Counted from the first letter of the stretch, positions 7,741 through 17,193 are shown. The stretch: DNA of 64,000 nt from Bacillus licheniformis DSM 13 = ATCC 14580 (GCF_000011645.1 NC_006270.3:1857501-1921500); one strand, 5' to 3'. Made by a program: numbers and translations. Notes: a model not told the origin generated them from the letters alone.

Positions 7741-10086
7741 ATGGCAAAAAGAAAACGAAAATCAACAAAGAAACAAAAACAAGGAAAAAAACGGATCCAT
7801 CTTAAATTTGAATTGTACGGATTAATCTGTATCGCCATCTCGATTATTGCGGTTTTGCAGCTTGGCGTAGCAGGGCAAACGTTCATTTACATGTTCCGCT
7901 TTTTCGCCGGTGAATGGTTCATCCTTTGCCTTCTCGGCCTCTTTTTAACGGGCTTGTCTTTATTTTGGAAAAAGAAAACACCCAGTTTTTTGACGAGGAG
8001 AAAAGCGGGCCTTTACTGCATCATTGCAAGCATGCTGCTTCTTTCACATGTCCAGCTGTTTCAGCATTTGACCGAAAGGGGAATGGTTCAGTCTCCGAGC
8101 GTGATCCAAAATACGTGGGAGCTGTTTCTGATGGATGTAAAAGGCGAGACAGGATCGCCTGATCTTGGAGGCGGAATGATTGGAGCCCTTTTATTCGCGG
8201 CGTCATATTTTCTGTTTGCATCTGCAGGATCTAAAATCATCGCCGTCTTCCTGATCTTGATCGGCCTTCTTTTGATTACGGATCGGTCGCTTCAGGAGAC
8301 GCTGATCAAATGGATGACCCCGGTCGCCTCCTTCATGAAAAACCAGTGGCAGGCCTTTTTAGCAGATCTTAAACAATTGAAAAACAGCTCGCCGAAAAAG
8401 AAATCCGGAAAAAAACAAAAGACGCAGAGAAAACCGAAAGTGTCTGAAGAGCCTGTACAAGAAGCGGACCTTGATCCAGATCCGGTTATTCAATCAGAAC
8501 CGATTATTTCAAGCTTTTCCGACCGTGATGAAAAGCCCGAAGTTCAAGCTTACGAAGCTCCGGCGGCTCCTGCTGAACCTCCTGCTGAGCCCGAAATCGG
8601 TGAGGAAATGCAGGCCTCCGGCGCGCCCGAAATCACGTTTACAGAGCTAGAAAACAAGGATTACCAGCTTCCGTCGATTCAATTGCTGGATGATCCGAAG
8701 CACACAGGGCAGCAGGCGGATAAAAAGAATATTTACGACAATGCCAGGAAGCTGGAAAGGACGTTTCAAAGCTTCGGAGTTAAGGCGAAAGTCACCCAGG
8801 TTCATCTCGGCCCGGCCGTCACGAAATATGAAGTCTATCCTGATGTGGGCGTCAAAGTCAGCAAAATTGTCAACTTAAGTGACGACTTGGCTTTAGCGCT
8901 CGCGGCCAAGGATATCCGCATCGAAGCCCCGATCCCCGGAAAATCGGCGATTGGAATCGAAGTGCCGAATGCGGAAGTGGCGATGGTTTCCTTGAAAGAA
9001 GTGCTTGAATCGAAACTGAATGACCGGCCGGATGCAAAGCTGATGATCGGCCTCGGCCGGAACATTTCCGGAGAAGCGGTATTGGCAGAGCTGAACAAAA
9101 TGCCCCACCTTCTTGTTGCAGGAGCGACCGGAAGCGGGAAAAGCGTCTGTGTCAACGGGATCATTACAAGCATTTTGATGAGGGCAAAGCCCCACGAAGT
9201 GAAGATGATGATGATTGATCCGAAAATGGTCGAGCTCAATGTCTACAACGGGATTCCGCATTTGCTCGCTCCCGTCGTGACAGACCCGAAAAAAGCATCG
9301 CAGGCTTTGAAGAAAGTCGTCAACGAAATGGAGCGGCGCTACGAATTGTTTTCTCACACGGGAACGAGAAATATCGAAGGGTATAACGACTATATTAAAC
9401 GGATGAATGCCGCAGAAGAAGCAAAGCAGCCGGAGCTTCCATACATCATTGTGATTGTGGACGAGCTTGCCGACCTGATGATGGTCGCTTCCTCTGATGT
9501 TGAAGACTCGATCACAAGGCTTTCGCAAATGGCCAGGGCGGCGGGCATCCACCTGATCATTGCGACGCAGAGGCCTTCGGTCGATGTTATCACAGGGGTC
9601 ATTAAAGCCAACATTCCGTCAAGGATCGCTTTCAGCGTATCGTCTCAGACCGACTCCAGGACGATTCTTGATATGGGAGGCGCTGAAAAACTTCTCGGCA
9701 GAGGGGACATGCTGTTTCTCCCTGTCGGCGCCAATAAACCGCTCCGCGTTCAAGGTGCCTTTCTGTCAGACGAAGAAGTTGAAAAAGTTGTCGATCACGT
9801 CATCAGCCAGCAAAAAGCCCAATACCAAGAAGAAATGATTCCAGAAGAGACGCAGGAAACGGTCAGCGAAGTGACAGACGACCTTTATGACGAAGCGGTC
9901 GCACTTGTGGTCAGCATGCAGACGGCTTCTGTATCCATGCTGCAAAGGAGATTCCGCATCGGCTATACAAGAGCGGCGCGGCTTATCGATGCCATGGAAG
10001 AGCGGGGAATCGTCGGCCCATATGAAGGATCAAAACCCCGTGAAGTTCTCTTGTCAAAAGAGCAATACGAAGAACTCTCTTCTTGA
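7741..10086 (+). CDS. spoIIIE: DNA translocase SpoIIIE (FtsK family)
   Basis: Septum-bound ATP-driven pump that moves the chromosome into the forespore. 781 residues against 787 in B. subtilis. Residues 1-200 hold four or so hydrophobic membrane segments after a lysine-rich start. A charged, proline-rich linker follows, then the motor domain with Walker A GATGSGKS (about 461-468) and Walker B VIVDELADLMM. The C-terminal winged-helix gamma domain that reads orienting DNA sequences ends the protein (RRFRIGYTRAARLID). The ribosome site AAGGTGATGG precedes ATG 7741. Confidence 0.96.
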   Translation: MAKRKRKSTKKQKQGKKRIHLKFELYGLICIAISIIAVLQLGVAGQTFIYMFRFFAGEWFILCLLGLFLTGLSLFWKKKTPSFLTRRKAGLYCIIASMLLLSHVQLFQHLTERGMVQSPSVIQNTWELFLMDVKGETGSPDLGGGMIGALLFAASYFLFASAGSKIIAVFLILIGLLLITDRSLQETLIKWMTPVASFMKNQWQAFLADLKQLKNSSPKKKSGKKQKTQRKPKVSEEPVQEADLDPDPVIQSEPIISSFSDRDEKPEVQAYEAPAAPAEPPAEPEIGEEMQASGAPEITFTELENKDYQLPSIQLLDDPKHTGQQADKKNIYDNARKLERTFQSFGVKAKVTQVHLGPAVTKYEVYPDVGVKVSKIVNLSDDLALALAAKDIRIEAPIPGKSAIGIEVPNAEVAMVSLKEVLESKLNDRPDAKLMIGLGRNISGEAVLAELNKMPHLLVAGATGSGKSVCVNGIITSILMRAKPHEVKMMMIDPKMVELNVYNGIPHLLAPVVTDPKKASQALKKVVNEMERRYELFSHTGTRNIEGYNDYIKRMNAAEEAKQPELPYIIVIVDELADLMMVASSDVEDSITRLSQMARAAGIHLIIATQRPSVDVITGVIKANIPSRIAFSVSSQTDSRTILDMGGAEKLLGRGDMLFLPVGANKPLRVQGAFLSDEEVEKVVDHVISQQKAQYQEEMIPEETQETVSEVTDDLYDEAVALVVSMQTASVSMLQRRFRIGYTRAARLIDAMEERGIVGPYEGSKPREVLLSKEQYEELSS

Positions 10087-10103
10087 GAAGAGAGTTCTTG
10101 TTT
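10071..10103 (+). terminator. Terminator overlapping the spoIIIE stop
   Basis: AGAACTCTCTTC (10071-10082) pairs perfectly with GAAGAGAGTTCT (10087-10098). The four-base loop contains the spoIIIE stop codon, and a short TTGTTT tail follows. Confidence 0.7.
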
Positions 10104-10218
10104 AACATAATTTCATTATGTAAACTAAAAAACATCTATTTATTTATTTGACAAAACATGATATAGTTATCCTCAATTAAAGATAATTTGAATCTGATCT
10201 GTCAGACGGAGGGAAAAC

Positions 10219-10944
10219 ATGTCGATAAAAGCTGACAATCAACGGTTATGTTTAAAGGTGATTGATCGGATAAAAGATGATATTCAAAATGGGGTCTTTT
10301 GCGAAAATGAACGGCTCCCGAGTGAATTTGAGCTGTCAAAGATGCTTGGTGTGAGCAGAACGGCTTTGCGTGAGGCGCTTAGAATACTGGAAGAAGAAAA
10401 CGTCATCATCAGAAGGCATGGAGTCGGACATTTTGTAAATGCCAGACCGTTATTTCTATCAGGTATTGAGCAGCTGAACAGCGTCACAAAAATGATCGAG
10501 CAGGCAAGCATGACGCCGGGAACCATTTTTATGTCCTCACAGGTTACCGCTCCCACTGAAGAAGATATGCTCCGGTTTCAATATGCGGAAGAAACCGAGA
10601 TCTTTTTGCTTGAGCGGGTGAGAACGGCAAATGGAATGCCGGTTGTCTACTGTCTTGATAAAATACCTGTGGACATTCTCCCGGAAGGCTTTTCACACGA
10701 GCAGGAGTCGATGTTTGAATGGCTTGAGAACAAATCCGGCGCCGTGATCAGCTACGCTGTTGCCGATATTGTGCCAATCGGATATCATGACACCATTTCC
10801 CAAATTCTTGAATGCGATCCTGAAACGTCTTTGCTGCTGCTCAAACAGACTCATTATGACCAAAACGATAAGCCCGTTTTATATTCTTTAAACTATTTTA
10901 GGGCCGATAAATTCAGATTTCATGTCGTCAGAAAACGTTTTTGA
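10219..10944 (+). CDS. ymfC: GntR-family regulator YmfC
   Basis: Transcription factor with an N-terminal GntR winged helix (residues 8-75, LPSEFELSKMLGVSRTALRE) and a C-terminal UTRA-type ligand-binding domain (about 95-240). 241 residues. A TTGACA (10148-10153) lies upstream but its -10 is unclear. The gene precedes the exporter gene ymfD, so regulation of that neighbour is plausible but not shown. The effector cannot be read from the sequence. Confidence 0.9.
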   Translation: MSIKADNQRLCLKVIDRIKDDIQNGVFCENERLPSEFELSKMLGVSRTALREALRILEEENVIIRRHGVGHFVNARPLFLSGIEQLNSVTKMIEQASMTPGTIFMSSQVTAPTEEDMLRFQYAEETEIFLLERVRTANGMPVVYCLDKIPVDILPEGFSHEQESMFEWLENKSGAVISYAVADIVPIGYHDTISQILECDPETSLLLLKQTHYDQNDKPVLYSLNYFRADKFRFHVVRKRF

Positions 10945-10952
10945 TATGCGGG

Positions 10953-10978
10953 CGCTCTATTAGGAGCGTGTTTTTTTT
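10953..10978 (+). terminator. Intrinsic terminator of ymfC
   Basis: CGCTC (10953-10957) pairs with GAGCG (10964-10968), followed by TG and eight T. Confidence 0.85.
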
Positions 10979-11061
10979 GCCCGCTTGAGCGCCTATACAT
11001 AAATAAGCCCGCATCATGGAACAATAACAGATGGAAATACTGATGAATTGGGTGAAAAAAG

Positions 11062-12285
11062 TTGAGCAGAAAAAAAGACATGAAAAGCATTTTTGCGCTG
11101 TCTTCGGTCCCGCTCGTGATGACGCTCGGCAATTCGATGCTGATTCCGGTTTTGCCGGTGATCGAAAAAAAATTAAACATTTCTTCGTTTCAGGTGTCGT
11201 TGATCATCACGGTTTATTCAATTGTGGCGATTGTATGCATCCCGATTACCGGCTATATGTCGGACCGGTTCGGAAGAAAAAAGATCATGCTCCCATGCCT
11301 TCTGATTGCGGGAGCTGGAGGAGCGTTAGCAGGTTTGGCTTCAACTTTTTTCAATGATCCGTTTGCGATGATTTTAGCAGGTCGCGTCCTTCAAGGAATC
11401 GGCTCAGCCGGCGCAGCGCCGATCGTCATGCCGTTTATCGGCGACTTGTTCCAAAATGATGAAGAAATCAGCGCGGGACTCGGAGATATAGAGACGGCAA
11501 ATACTGCCGGCAAAGTATTAAGCCCGATATTAGGGGCTTTTTTAGCATCTTGGGTTTGGTACATGCCGTTTTGGTTTATCCCGGTCGTGTCTCTTGCCAG
11601 CTTTTTTCTCGTCTTGTTTTTTGTTCCCAAACCGAAGGACAAAGATGATGAAAAGCAAACGTTAAAAAACTTTGCAAAAAGCGTACAGGAAATTTTCAAA
11701 CGGGAAGGTCGGTGGCTTGTTTCCACTTTTGTCATCGGCGGAATTATTATGTTTCTTTTATTCGGAGTGCTCTTCTACCTGTCGGATACTTTGGAGAAGA
11801 AGCATCAAATTGACGGGATTGCGAAAGGAGCGCTTCTCAGCATTCCGCTGCTTTTTCTTTCCGTCAGTTCCTACCTTGCCGGAAAGCTGATCGGAAACGA
11901 TAAGATCAGAATGAGGATCTGCGTGCTGATCGGCATGATCCTGCTGGCTTTGTCGTTTGCCGGTTTGTGGTGGAACCACAGCTTTTACCCGTTATTTTTG
12001 TTTATGTCCATCGGCGGCATCGGCATCGGAATTGCGCTCCCTTCTTTGGATGCGCTGATTACCGAGGGAATTGAAAAAGAAGAGCGCGGCACGATATCTT
12101 CGTTTTACAACAGCATGAGGTTTATCGGTGTTGCGCTCGGACCGCCGGTTTTCGCCTATATGATGACAAATGCGGGGTGGCTGATTTTCATCGTATCGCT
12201 TTTGTGCAGTTTAGCTGCACTAGCGCTTGTGCTGTTTAATATTGACCCGAAAGAAGACGAAAGTGAAGCGGCAAAGACGGTGTAG
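11062..12285 (+). CDS. ymfD: Major facilitator transporter YmfD (bacillibactin exporter type)
   Basis: MFS drug:proton antiporter of about 12 membrane segments, 407 residues. It starts on TTG 11062 after a weak GGGTG site. Family marks include the loop 2-3 motif GYMSDRFGRKK and a glycine-rich GAGGALAG helix. The B. subtilis counterpart has been linked to secretion of the siderophore bacillibactin. The regulator gene ymfC lies just upstream, but a terminator separates the two. Confidence 0.88.
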   Translation: MSRKKDMKSIFALSSVPLVMTLGNSMLIPVLPVIEKKLNISSFQVSLIITVYSIVAIVCIPITGYMSDRFGRKKIMLPCLLIAGAGGALAGLASTFFNDPFAMILAGRVLQGIGSAGAAPIVMPFIGDLFQNDEEISAGLGDIETANTAGKVLSPILGAFLASWVWYMPFWFIPVVSLASFFLVLFFVPKPKDKDDEKQTLKNFAKSVQEIFKREGRWLVSTFVIGGIIMFLLFGVLFYLSDTLEKKHQIDGIAKGALLSIPLLFLSVSSYLAGKLIGNDKIRMRICVLIGMILLALSFAGLWWNHSFYPLFLFMSIGGIGIGIALPSLDALITEGIEKEERGTISSFYNSMRFIGVALGPPVFAYMMTNAGWLIFIVSLLCSLAALALVLFNIDPKEDESEAAKTV

Positions 12286-12302
12286 ATCTGCACCGTCTTT
12301 TT
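12273..12302 (+). terminator. Terminator of ymfD
   Basis: AAAGACGGTG (12273-12282) pairs perfectly with CACCGTCTTT (12291-12300); the ymfD stop codon lies in the loop. The tail continues the T-run briefly. Confidence 0.8.
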
Positions 12303-12426
12303 CATAAGGTTTTTTAGTTTCCTTAAATCTCCTCCAGTTGATATAATTACAACCATACAGTCCAAGCGCATATGCTGAAATGTGGTCATAATACATAATA
12401 TAAACAAGGACGAAGGAGGTTCTAGT

Positions 12427-13707
12427 ATGACATACCTTAACGAAATAAAAGGAAAGCACCGCGGATTGACAAGCCACATTGTCAAAACGGAAAAATTCAA
12501 AACCGTCTCGATTATTTTTAAAATGCTTGCTCCTTTAACAAAAGAGGATGTGACAAAGAGGGCGCTTTTTCCGCATGTGCTTTTGCGGGGAACGAGCACC
12601 CGCCCCAAAACGGCCGAACTCAGATCGTATCTTGATGAACTTTACGGCACTTCCGTATCATGCGATCTCTCCAAAAAAGGGGAAATGCATGTCATCACAT
12701 TCAGGCTCGATATCGCTAACGAAAAATTTTTAAAGGATCAGACACCGCTTCTGGAAAAAGGGCTTGAGCTTTTGTCAGAGATCATTTTTTCGCCGGCGCT
12801 TGAAGACGGGGCCTTTCTGCCGCTGTACGTGTCTCAGGAAAAACGCACACTAAAGCAAAGAATACAGGCGGTCTATAACGACAAAATGCGCTATTCAAAT
12901 TTGAGGCTGATTCAGGAGATGTGCAAAGATGAGCCATACGCGCTTCACGTCAACGGAGAGCTTGATGATGTGGACGGCATCACGCCTCAAAGCCTGTATG
13001 AAGCTTATCAAAAAGCGGTCAGCGAAGACCAGCTCGACATTTACGTCGTTGGGGATGTGGATGAGCAGCAGGTGGATTCGTACATTTCCAAATACTTTGA
13101 AGCAAACGAGCGGGAGCTGAGACCTGTTCCCGAGCTTGAGCAAACCCGCACAAGGGAGCCTCAGGAAGTCATCGAGGATGCTGATGTCAAGCAAGGGAAG
13201 CTGAACATGGGATTTCGGACGGGAACGCATTTTACGGATGACGATTATCCGGCGCTTCAGCTGTTTAACGGCTTGTTTGGCGGATTTTCACATTCCAAGC
13301 TGTTTATTAATGTCAGGGAAAAGGCCAGCCTTGCCTATTATGCGGCTTCCAGAATCGAAAGCTTTAAAGGGCTGTTGATGGTGATGTCGGGGATTGAAGT
13401 CGGCAATTATCAAAAAGCCGTCGACATCATCAAGGAGCAGTTTCAGGAAATGAAAAAAGGCAGCTTTACAGAAGAGGCAATCGACCAGACGAAAGCCGTC
13501 ATTAAAAACCAGATTCTTGAAACGCTTGATACACCGTACGGTTTAGTCGAATTTATTTATCAGCAGGCTGCCGCCCAAACCGAATTTTCCTTGGAAGACT
13601 GGCTGGGACGAATCGACAATGTCACAAAAGAAGACATCATCGAAGTCGGAAAGAAAATCGATTTGGATACAACGTACTTTCTCAAAGGGACGGAGGGAGC
13701 ATCTTGA
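12427..13707 (+). CDS. ymfF: M16-family protein YmfF, non-catalytic partner
   Basis: Insulinase-fold (M16) protein, 426 residues from ATG 12427 after GAAGGAGGT. An upstream in-frame codon at 12382 lacks a ribosome site. The zinc motif HxxEH expected near residue 50 reads HVLLR, so the metal ligands are lost. The C-terminal half keeps the substrate-gripping R/Y region (REKASLAYYAASRIESF). This is the pattern of the inactive half of a heterodimeric M16 peptidase. Its stop overlaps the start of ymfH, which keeps the zinc site. Confidence 0.92.
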   Translation: MTYLNEIKGKHRGLTSHIVKTEKFKTVSIIFKMLAPLTKEDVTKRALFPHVLLRGTSTRPKTAELRSYLDELYGTSVSCDLSKKGEMHVITFRLDIANEKFLKDQTPLLEKGLELLSEIIFSPALEDGAFLPLYVSQEKRTLKQRIQAVYNDKMRYSNLRLIQEMCKDEPYALHVNGELDDVDGITPQSLYEAYQKAVSEDQLDIYVVGDVDEQQVDSYISKYFEANERELRPVPELEQTRTREPQEVIEDADVKQGKLNMGFRTGTHFTDDDYPALQLFNGLFGGFSHSKLFINVREKASLAYYAASRIESFKGLLMVMSGIEVGNYQKAVDIIKEQFQEMKKGSFTEEAIDQTKAVIKNQILETLDTPYGLVEFIYQQAAAQTEFSLEDWLGRIDNVTKEDIIEVGKKIDLDTTYFLKGTEGAS

Positions 13708-14990
13708 CGAAAACGATCGAATTTGAACAGCTGAAGGAAACACTATATTACGAAAAAATGCCTGGCGGCCTCGATGTCTATGTTCTTCCGAAAGAAGGAT
13801 TTAACAAGACATATGCGGTCTTTACCACAAAATACGGGTCGATTGACAATCAGTTTGTCCCGCTCGGAAAAGATGAAATGGTCCGCGTGCCTGATGGAAT
13901 CGCACACTTTCTCGAACATAAGCTCTTTGAAAAAGAAGACGGCGACGTTTTTCAGCAATTCAGCAGGCAGGGAGCTTCGGCAAATGCGTTTACCTCCTTC
14001 ACAAGAACGGCCTACCTGTTTTCAAGCACGTCAAATGTGGAAGAAAACCTGGAAACGCTCGTCGACTTTGTGCAGGACCCTTACTTTACAGAAAAAACGG
14101 TTGAGAAGGAAAAAGGCATCATCGGACAGGAAATCAACATGTATGACGACAACCCCGACTGGCGCCTGTTTTTCGGCCTGATCGAAAACATGTATCAAGA
14201 GCACCCTGTCCGGATCGATATCGCAGGCACGATCGAAAGCATCTCTCATATTACAAAAGACCTTTTGTACGAATGCTATGAGACGTTCTATCATCCGAGC
14301 AATATGCTGCTGTTTGTCGTCGGTCCGGCCGATCCCGAAGCGATCATTCGCCAGGTCCGCGAAAACCAGCAGAAAAAACCGTATACAGACCAGCCTGAAA
14401 TCGTCCGGAAAGAAGTTAAAGAGCCTGGGGCCGTATTTAAAAAAGAACAGGAAATTAAAATGAATGTTCAAAGCTCAAAATGCCTCGTCGGTTTAAAAAG
14501 CGCTCATCCGATGAATACGGGAGAAGCCCTGCTGAAGCATGAGCTGACCATCAACCTCATCCTCGAGTGTCTGTTTGGCAAAAGCTCAAGCGATTACGAA
14601 AGAATTTATGAAAAAGGGTATATCGATGAGACATTCAGCTATGACTATACTGAAGAACACGGATTTGGCTTCGTCTCTGTCGGCGGAGATACGCCTGAGC
14701 CTGACAAGCTGGCCGAAGAGCTCAAACAAGTGCTGTTCAAAGCGAAAGAAACGATCACAGCCGAAAAGCTGGAACTGGCCAGAAAGAAAAAAATCGGCAA
14801 TTTCCTGAAATCGATGAATTCGCCTGAGTACATCGCCAACCAGTTTACACGGTACGCTTTTCTGGAGACGAGTCTGTTTGATATCGTCACCGTACTCGAA
14901 TCGATTACGCTTGATGACGTTCACCGCGTCATTGAGGAAGAAGTTGAGGAAGACAGGATCACCGTCTGCAAAGTCGTTCCAAAATCATAA
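13704..14990 (+). CDS. ymfH: M16-family zinc peptidase YmfH
   Basis: Catalytic partner of YmfF; 428 residues starting on TTG 13704 inside the ymfF stop (TTGA), after GGAGGGAGC. The inverted zincin motif HFLEH occupies residues 68-72, with a downstream glutamate in the EKEKGIIGQEINMYDD stretch. No signal peptide is seen, so the enzyme is probably cytoplasmic. Substrates are unknown. The paired arrangement recalls other bacterial two-gene M16 peptidases such as AlbE/AlbF. Confidence 0.93.
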   Translation: MTKTIEFEQLKETLYYEKMPGGLDVYVLPKEGFNKTYAVFTTKYGSIDNQFVPLGKDEMVRVPDGIAHFLEHKLFEKEDGDVFQQFSRQGASANAFTSFTRTAYLFSSTSNVEENLETLVDFVQDPYFTEKTVEKEKGIIGQEINMYDDNPDWRLFFGLIENMYQEHPVRIDIAGTIESISHITKDLLYECYETFYHPSNMLLFVVGPADPEAIIRQVRENQQKKPYTDQPEIVRKEVKEPGAVFKKEQEIKMNVQSSKCLVGLKSAHPMNTGEALLKHELTINLILECLFGKSSSDYERIYEKGYIDETFSYDYTEEHGFGFVSVGGDTPEPDKLAEELKQVLFKAKETITAEKLELARKKKIGNFLKSMNSPEYIANQFTRYAFLETSLFDIVTVLESITLDDVHRVIEEEVEEDRITVCKVVPKS

Positions 14991-15004
14991 AGCAAGGTCT
15001 GAAA

Positions 15005-15055
15005 GTTCAGCGTGCAGGGATATTTCCGATGCACGCTGAACCTTTCTTCTTTTTT
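15005..15055 (+). terminator. Strong terminator after ymfH
   Basis: GTTCAGCGTGCA (15005-15016) pairs perfectly with TGCACGCTGAAC (15030-15041), followed by a pyrimidine tract ending in six T. Confidence 0.9.
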
Positions 15056-15077
15056 AACGGAAAGGTGGAAATATGGT

Positions 15078-15809
15078 ATGACAAAACTCGCTCTCATCAC
15101 CGGCGCAAGCGGCGGAATCGGGCAAAGCATCAGCGAAAAGCTTGCGCAAAACGGGTATGATCTTCTCCTCCATTATCATACAAATGAGAAGGCGGCCGCT
15201 TCACTTGCAGAAAGGCTGTCACATACATACGGCATTCACGCTGAAATCATTCACGGCGACCTGTCCGACCCCGGAGGTGCAAAAACCGTTTCCGCTTCCA
15301 TCGGCGGACGGGCGCTAGACGGCATCGTCTTGAACAGCGGACAAAGCTTCCGCGGGCTTGTGACAGATATGACCGATGAAGCTGTACAGGACATGGTGCA
15401 GCTCCATGTCTCAAGCCCGTTTCTATTAACGAGGAATCTGCTTCCGGCGATGATCAGGAAAAAGTCCGGCGCTATTGTAGCCGTCAGCTCTATTTGGGGT
15501 GAGACAGGGGCGTCGTGCGAAGTTTTATACAGCATGACAAAAGGCGCGCAAAATGTGTTTGTCAAAGCCCTTGCAAAAGAGCTTGCGCCGAGCGGCATCA
15601 GAGTCAACGCTGTTTCTCCGGGCGCTGTAAAAACAAAGATGATGAGCTCATTTTCAAAAGAGGAAGAAGAGATGATCGCCGATGAGATTCCGATGGGAAG
15701 GCTCGCCGAAGCCGAAGAGGTTGCAGACGCCGTCTTGTTTCTGCTCTCGGCGAAAGCATCTTATATCACGGGTCAAATTTTGTCAGTTAATGGCGGCTGG
15801 CATTGTTAA
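15078..15809 (+). CDS. ymfI: Short-chain dehydrogenase/reductase YmfI
   Basis: NAD(P)-dependent oxidoreductase of the 3-oxoacyl-ACP reductase type, 243 residues from ATG 15078 after AAAGGTGG. It shows the cofactor loop TGASGGIGQ near the N-terminus, the NSG segment, and the catalytic Ser-Tyr-Lys arrangement (VSSIWGETGASCEVLYSMTK). The C-terminus GQILSVNGGWHC is typical of the family. The preceding terminator suggests either its own promoter or readthrough. Confidence 0.9.
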   Translation: MTKLALITGASGGIGQSISEKLAQNGYDLLLHYHTNEKAAASLAERLSHTYGIHAEIIHGDLSDPGGAKTVSASIGGRALDGIVLNSGQSFRGLVTDMTDEAVQDMVQLHVSSPFLLTRNLLPAMIRKKSGAIVAVSSIWGETGASCEVLYSMTKGAQNVFVKALAKELAPSGIRVNAVSPGAVKTKMMSSFSKEEEEMIADEIPMGRLAEAEEVADAVLFLLSAKASYITGQILSVNGGWHC

Positions 15810-15814
15810 AAACA

Positions 15815-15845
15815 TGTATAGTTTACGATTCCCAAGAGAATAATA
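15815..15845 (+). promoter_or_regulatory. Candidate forespore (sigma-G/F) promoter of ymfJ
   Basis: TGTATA (15815-15820) resembles the sigma-G/sigma-F -35. AATAATA (15839-15845) matches six of seven bases of CATAATA at 18-base spacing. It lies 35 bases before ymfJ. Confidence 0.4.
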
Positions 15846-15879
15846 AGGCTGTAACTTCAAGAGAATGGAGGGGCCTGAT

Positions 15880-16137
15880 ATGTCCGTACTGGATAATTGG
15901 GATCAGTGGAAAAACTTTTTGGGCGACCGTTTGAACTATGCCCAAGAACAAGGAATGTCAAAAGAAACCATCTCAGATCTTGCATATGAGATCGGCGATT
16001 ATTTGGCCGGTGAGGTTGATTCAAAAAACCATCAAGAACGAGTGCTCGCAGACCTTTGGAGCGTGGCTTCCGAAGAAGAGCAGCGCGCCATTGCGAACGT
16101 GATGGTTAAGCTTGTTGAAAACAACAGCTCACATTAA
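15880..16137 (+). CDS. ymfJ: DUF3243 protein YmfJ
   Basis: An 85-residue acidic, helical protein, the same length as B. subtilis YmfJ. The start is ATG 15880 after TGGAGGGG; an ATG at 15865 lies in front of that site. No membrane segment, signal peptide or catalytic motif is visible. The candidate forespore-type promoter just upstream would place expression in sporulation. The molecular role is unknown. Confidence 0.88.
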   Translation: MSVLDNWDQWKNFLGDRLNYAQEQGMSKETISDLAYEIGDYLAGEVDSKNHQERVLADLWSVASEEEQRAIANVMVKLVENNSSH

Positions 16138-16138
16138 G

Positions 16139-16166
16139 GAGAGAGTGTGTTCACTCTCTCTTTTTT
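16139..16166 (+). terminator. Intrinsic terminator of ymfJ
   Basis: GAGAGAGTG (16139-16147) pairs perfectly with CACTCTCTC (16152-16160) around TGTT, followed by six T. Confidence 0.92.
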
Positions 16167-16384
16167 ATAGGCGCGATTTTGCCTGCGGCACCGCTTTTAT
16201 CGTTTGCTTTTCGCCCCGACAGGGTAAACAGCATTCAGGCGCCGATACAGCAGGTTTTTCCCGATTTTGGGAAACGGACGTTTTTCTTATTTAATCACAA
16301 CATTCTGCTTTCTAATTAAGACAAAATGCTTTATGATAAAGGAAGGTAAATTTTTGCCACGATGATGGGTAGGGAGGTTATCAT

Positions 16385-17176
16385 TTGGCAAAGCTCGAAT
16401 GGTACTTAGAATATGAAATCCAAGTCAACCGTCCCGGACTTCTGGGAGATATATCCTCTTTATTGGGGATGCTTTCAATTAATATTGTGACCATTAACGG
16501 CGTCGATACACAAAGAAGAGGCCTCTTGTTAAAATGCCGTCATATAGATCAGATTAAGCGATTGGAATCGATTTTGAACACGATGGATACGATTAAAGTC
16601 ACGAAGCTCCGCGAACCGAAGCTTCGCGACCGTCTCGCTGTAAGGCACGGCCGCTATATCCAGCGGGATGCAGACGATAAAAAAACGTTCCGGTTTGAAC
16701 GCGACGAGCTCGGCTTGCTTGTCGATTTTATGGCTGAGCTGTTTAAAAAAGACGGGCACAAGCTGATCGGGATCAGGGGAATGCCCCGCGTCGGCAAGAC
16801 GGAATCAATTGTTGCTTCAAGCGTCTGTGCAAGCAAAAGGTGGCTTTTTGTTTCTTCGACGCTGCTGAAGCAAACGATCAGAAGCCAGCTGATTGCCGAT
16901 GAGTACAGTCCGGAAAATGTTTTCATTTTGGACGGCATTGTGTCGACGAGAAGAGGATCTGAACGCCATTTGCAGCTCGTCAGTGAGATTATGCGTCTGC
17001 CGGCGACCAAAGTTGTCGAGCATCCGGACATTTTCGTGCAAAATACGGAATATACGATGGACGATTTTGACTACATCATCGAATTGCGTAACAGCCCCGA
17101 TGAGGTGATTACATATGAGCACGCTGAAGAACCGCAGATGTTTGACCATTCAGGTTTTTCCGGCTTTGATTTTTAA
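16385..17176 (+). CDS. ymfK: DUF3388 protein YmfK (ACT-like domain plus P-loop)
   Basis: 263 residues starting on TTG 16385 after GGGAGGT. The first 75 or so residues look like an ACT ligand-binding domain (VNRPGLLGDISSLLGML, then INGVDTQRRG). The rest contains a Walker A-like loop, GMPRVGKTES, in a RecA-like NTPase setting. ACT plus P-loop suggests a ligand-controlled ATPase or GTPase, but that is inference. It lies 17 bases before rodZ and may be co-transcribed with it. Confidence 0.85.
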   Translation: MAKLEWYLEYEIQVNRPGLLGDISSLLGMLSINIVTINGVDTQRRGLLLKCRHIDQIKRLESILNTMDTIKVTKLREPKLRDRLAVRHGRYIQRDADDKKTFRFERDELGLLVDFMAELFKKDGHKLIGIRGMPRVGKTESIVASSVCASKRWLFVSSTLLKQTIRSQLIADEYSPENVFILDGIVSTRRGSERHLQLVSEIMRLPATKVVEHPDIFVQNTEYTMDDFDYIIELRNSPDEVITYEHAEEPQMFDHSGFSGFDF

Positions 17177-17193
17177 AATGGAAGGTGTTTGTT

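Noticed and set aside
16112..16294. 60-residue frame after ymfJ
   Set aside because: It starts within ymfJ and runs through the ymfJ terminator, with no ribosome site.
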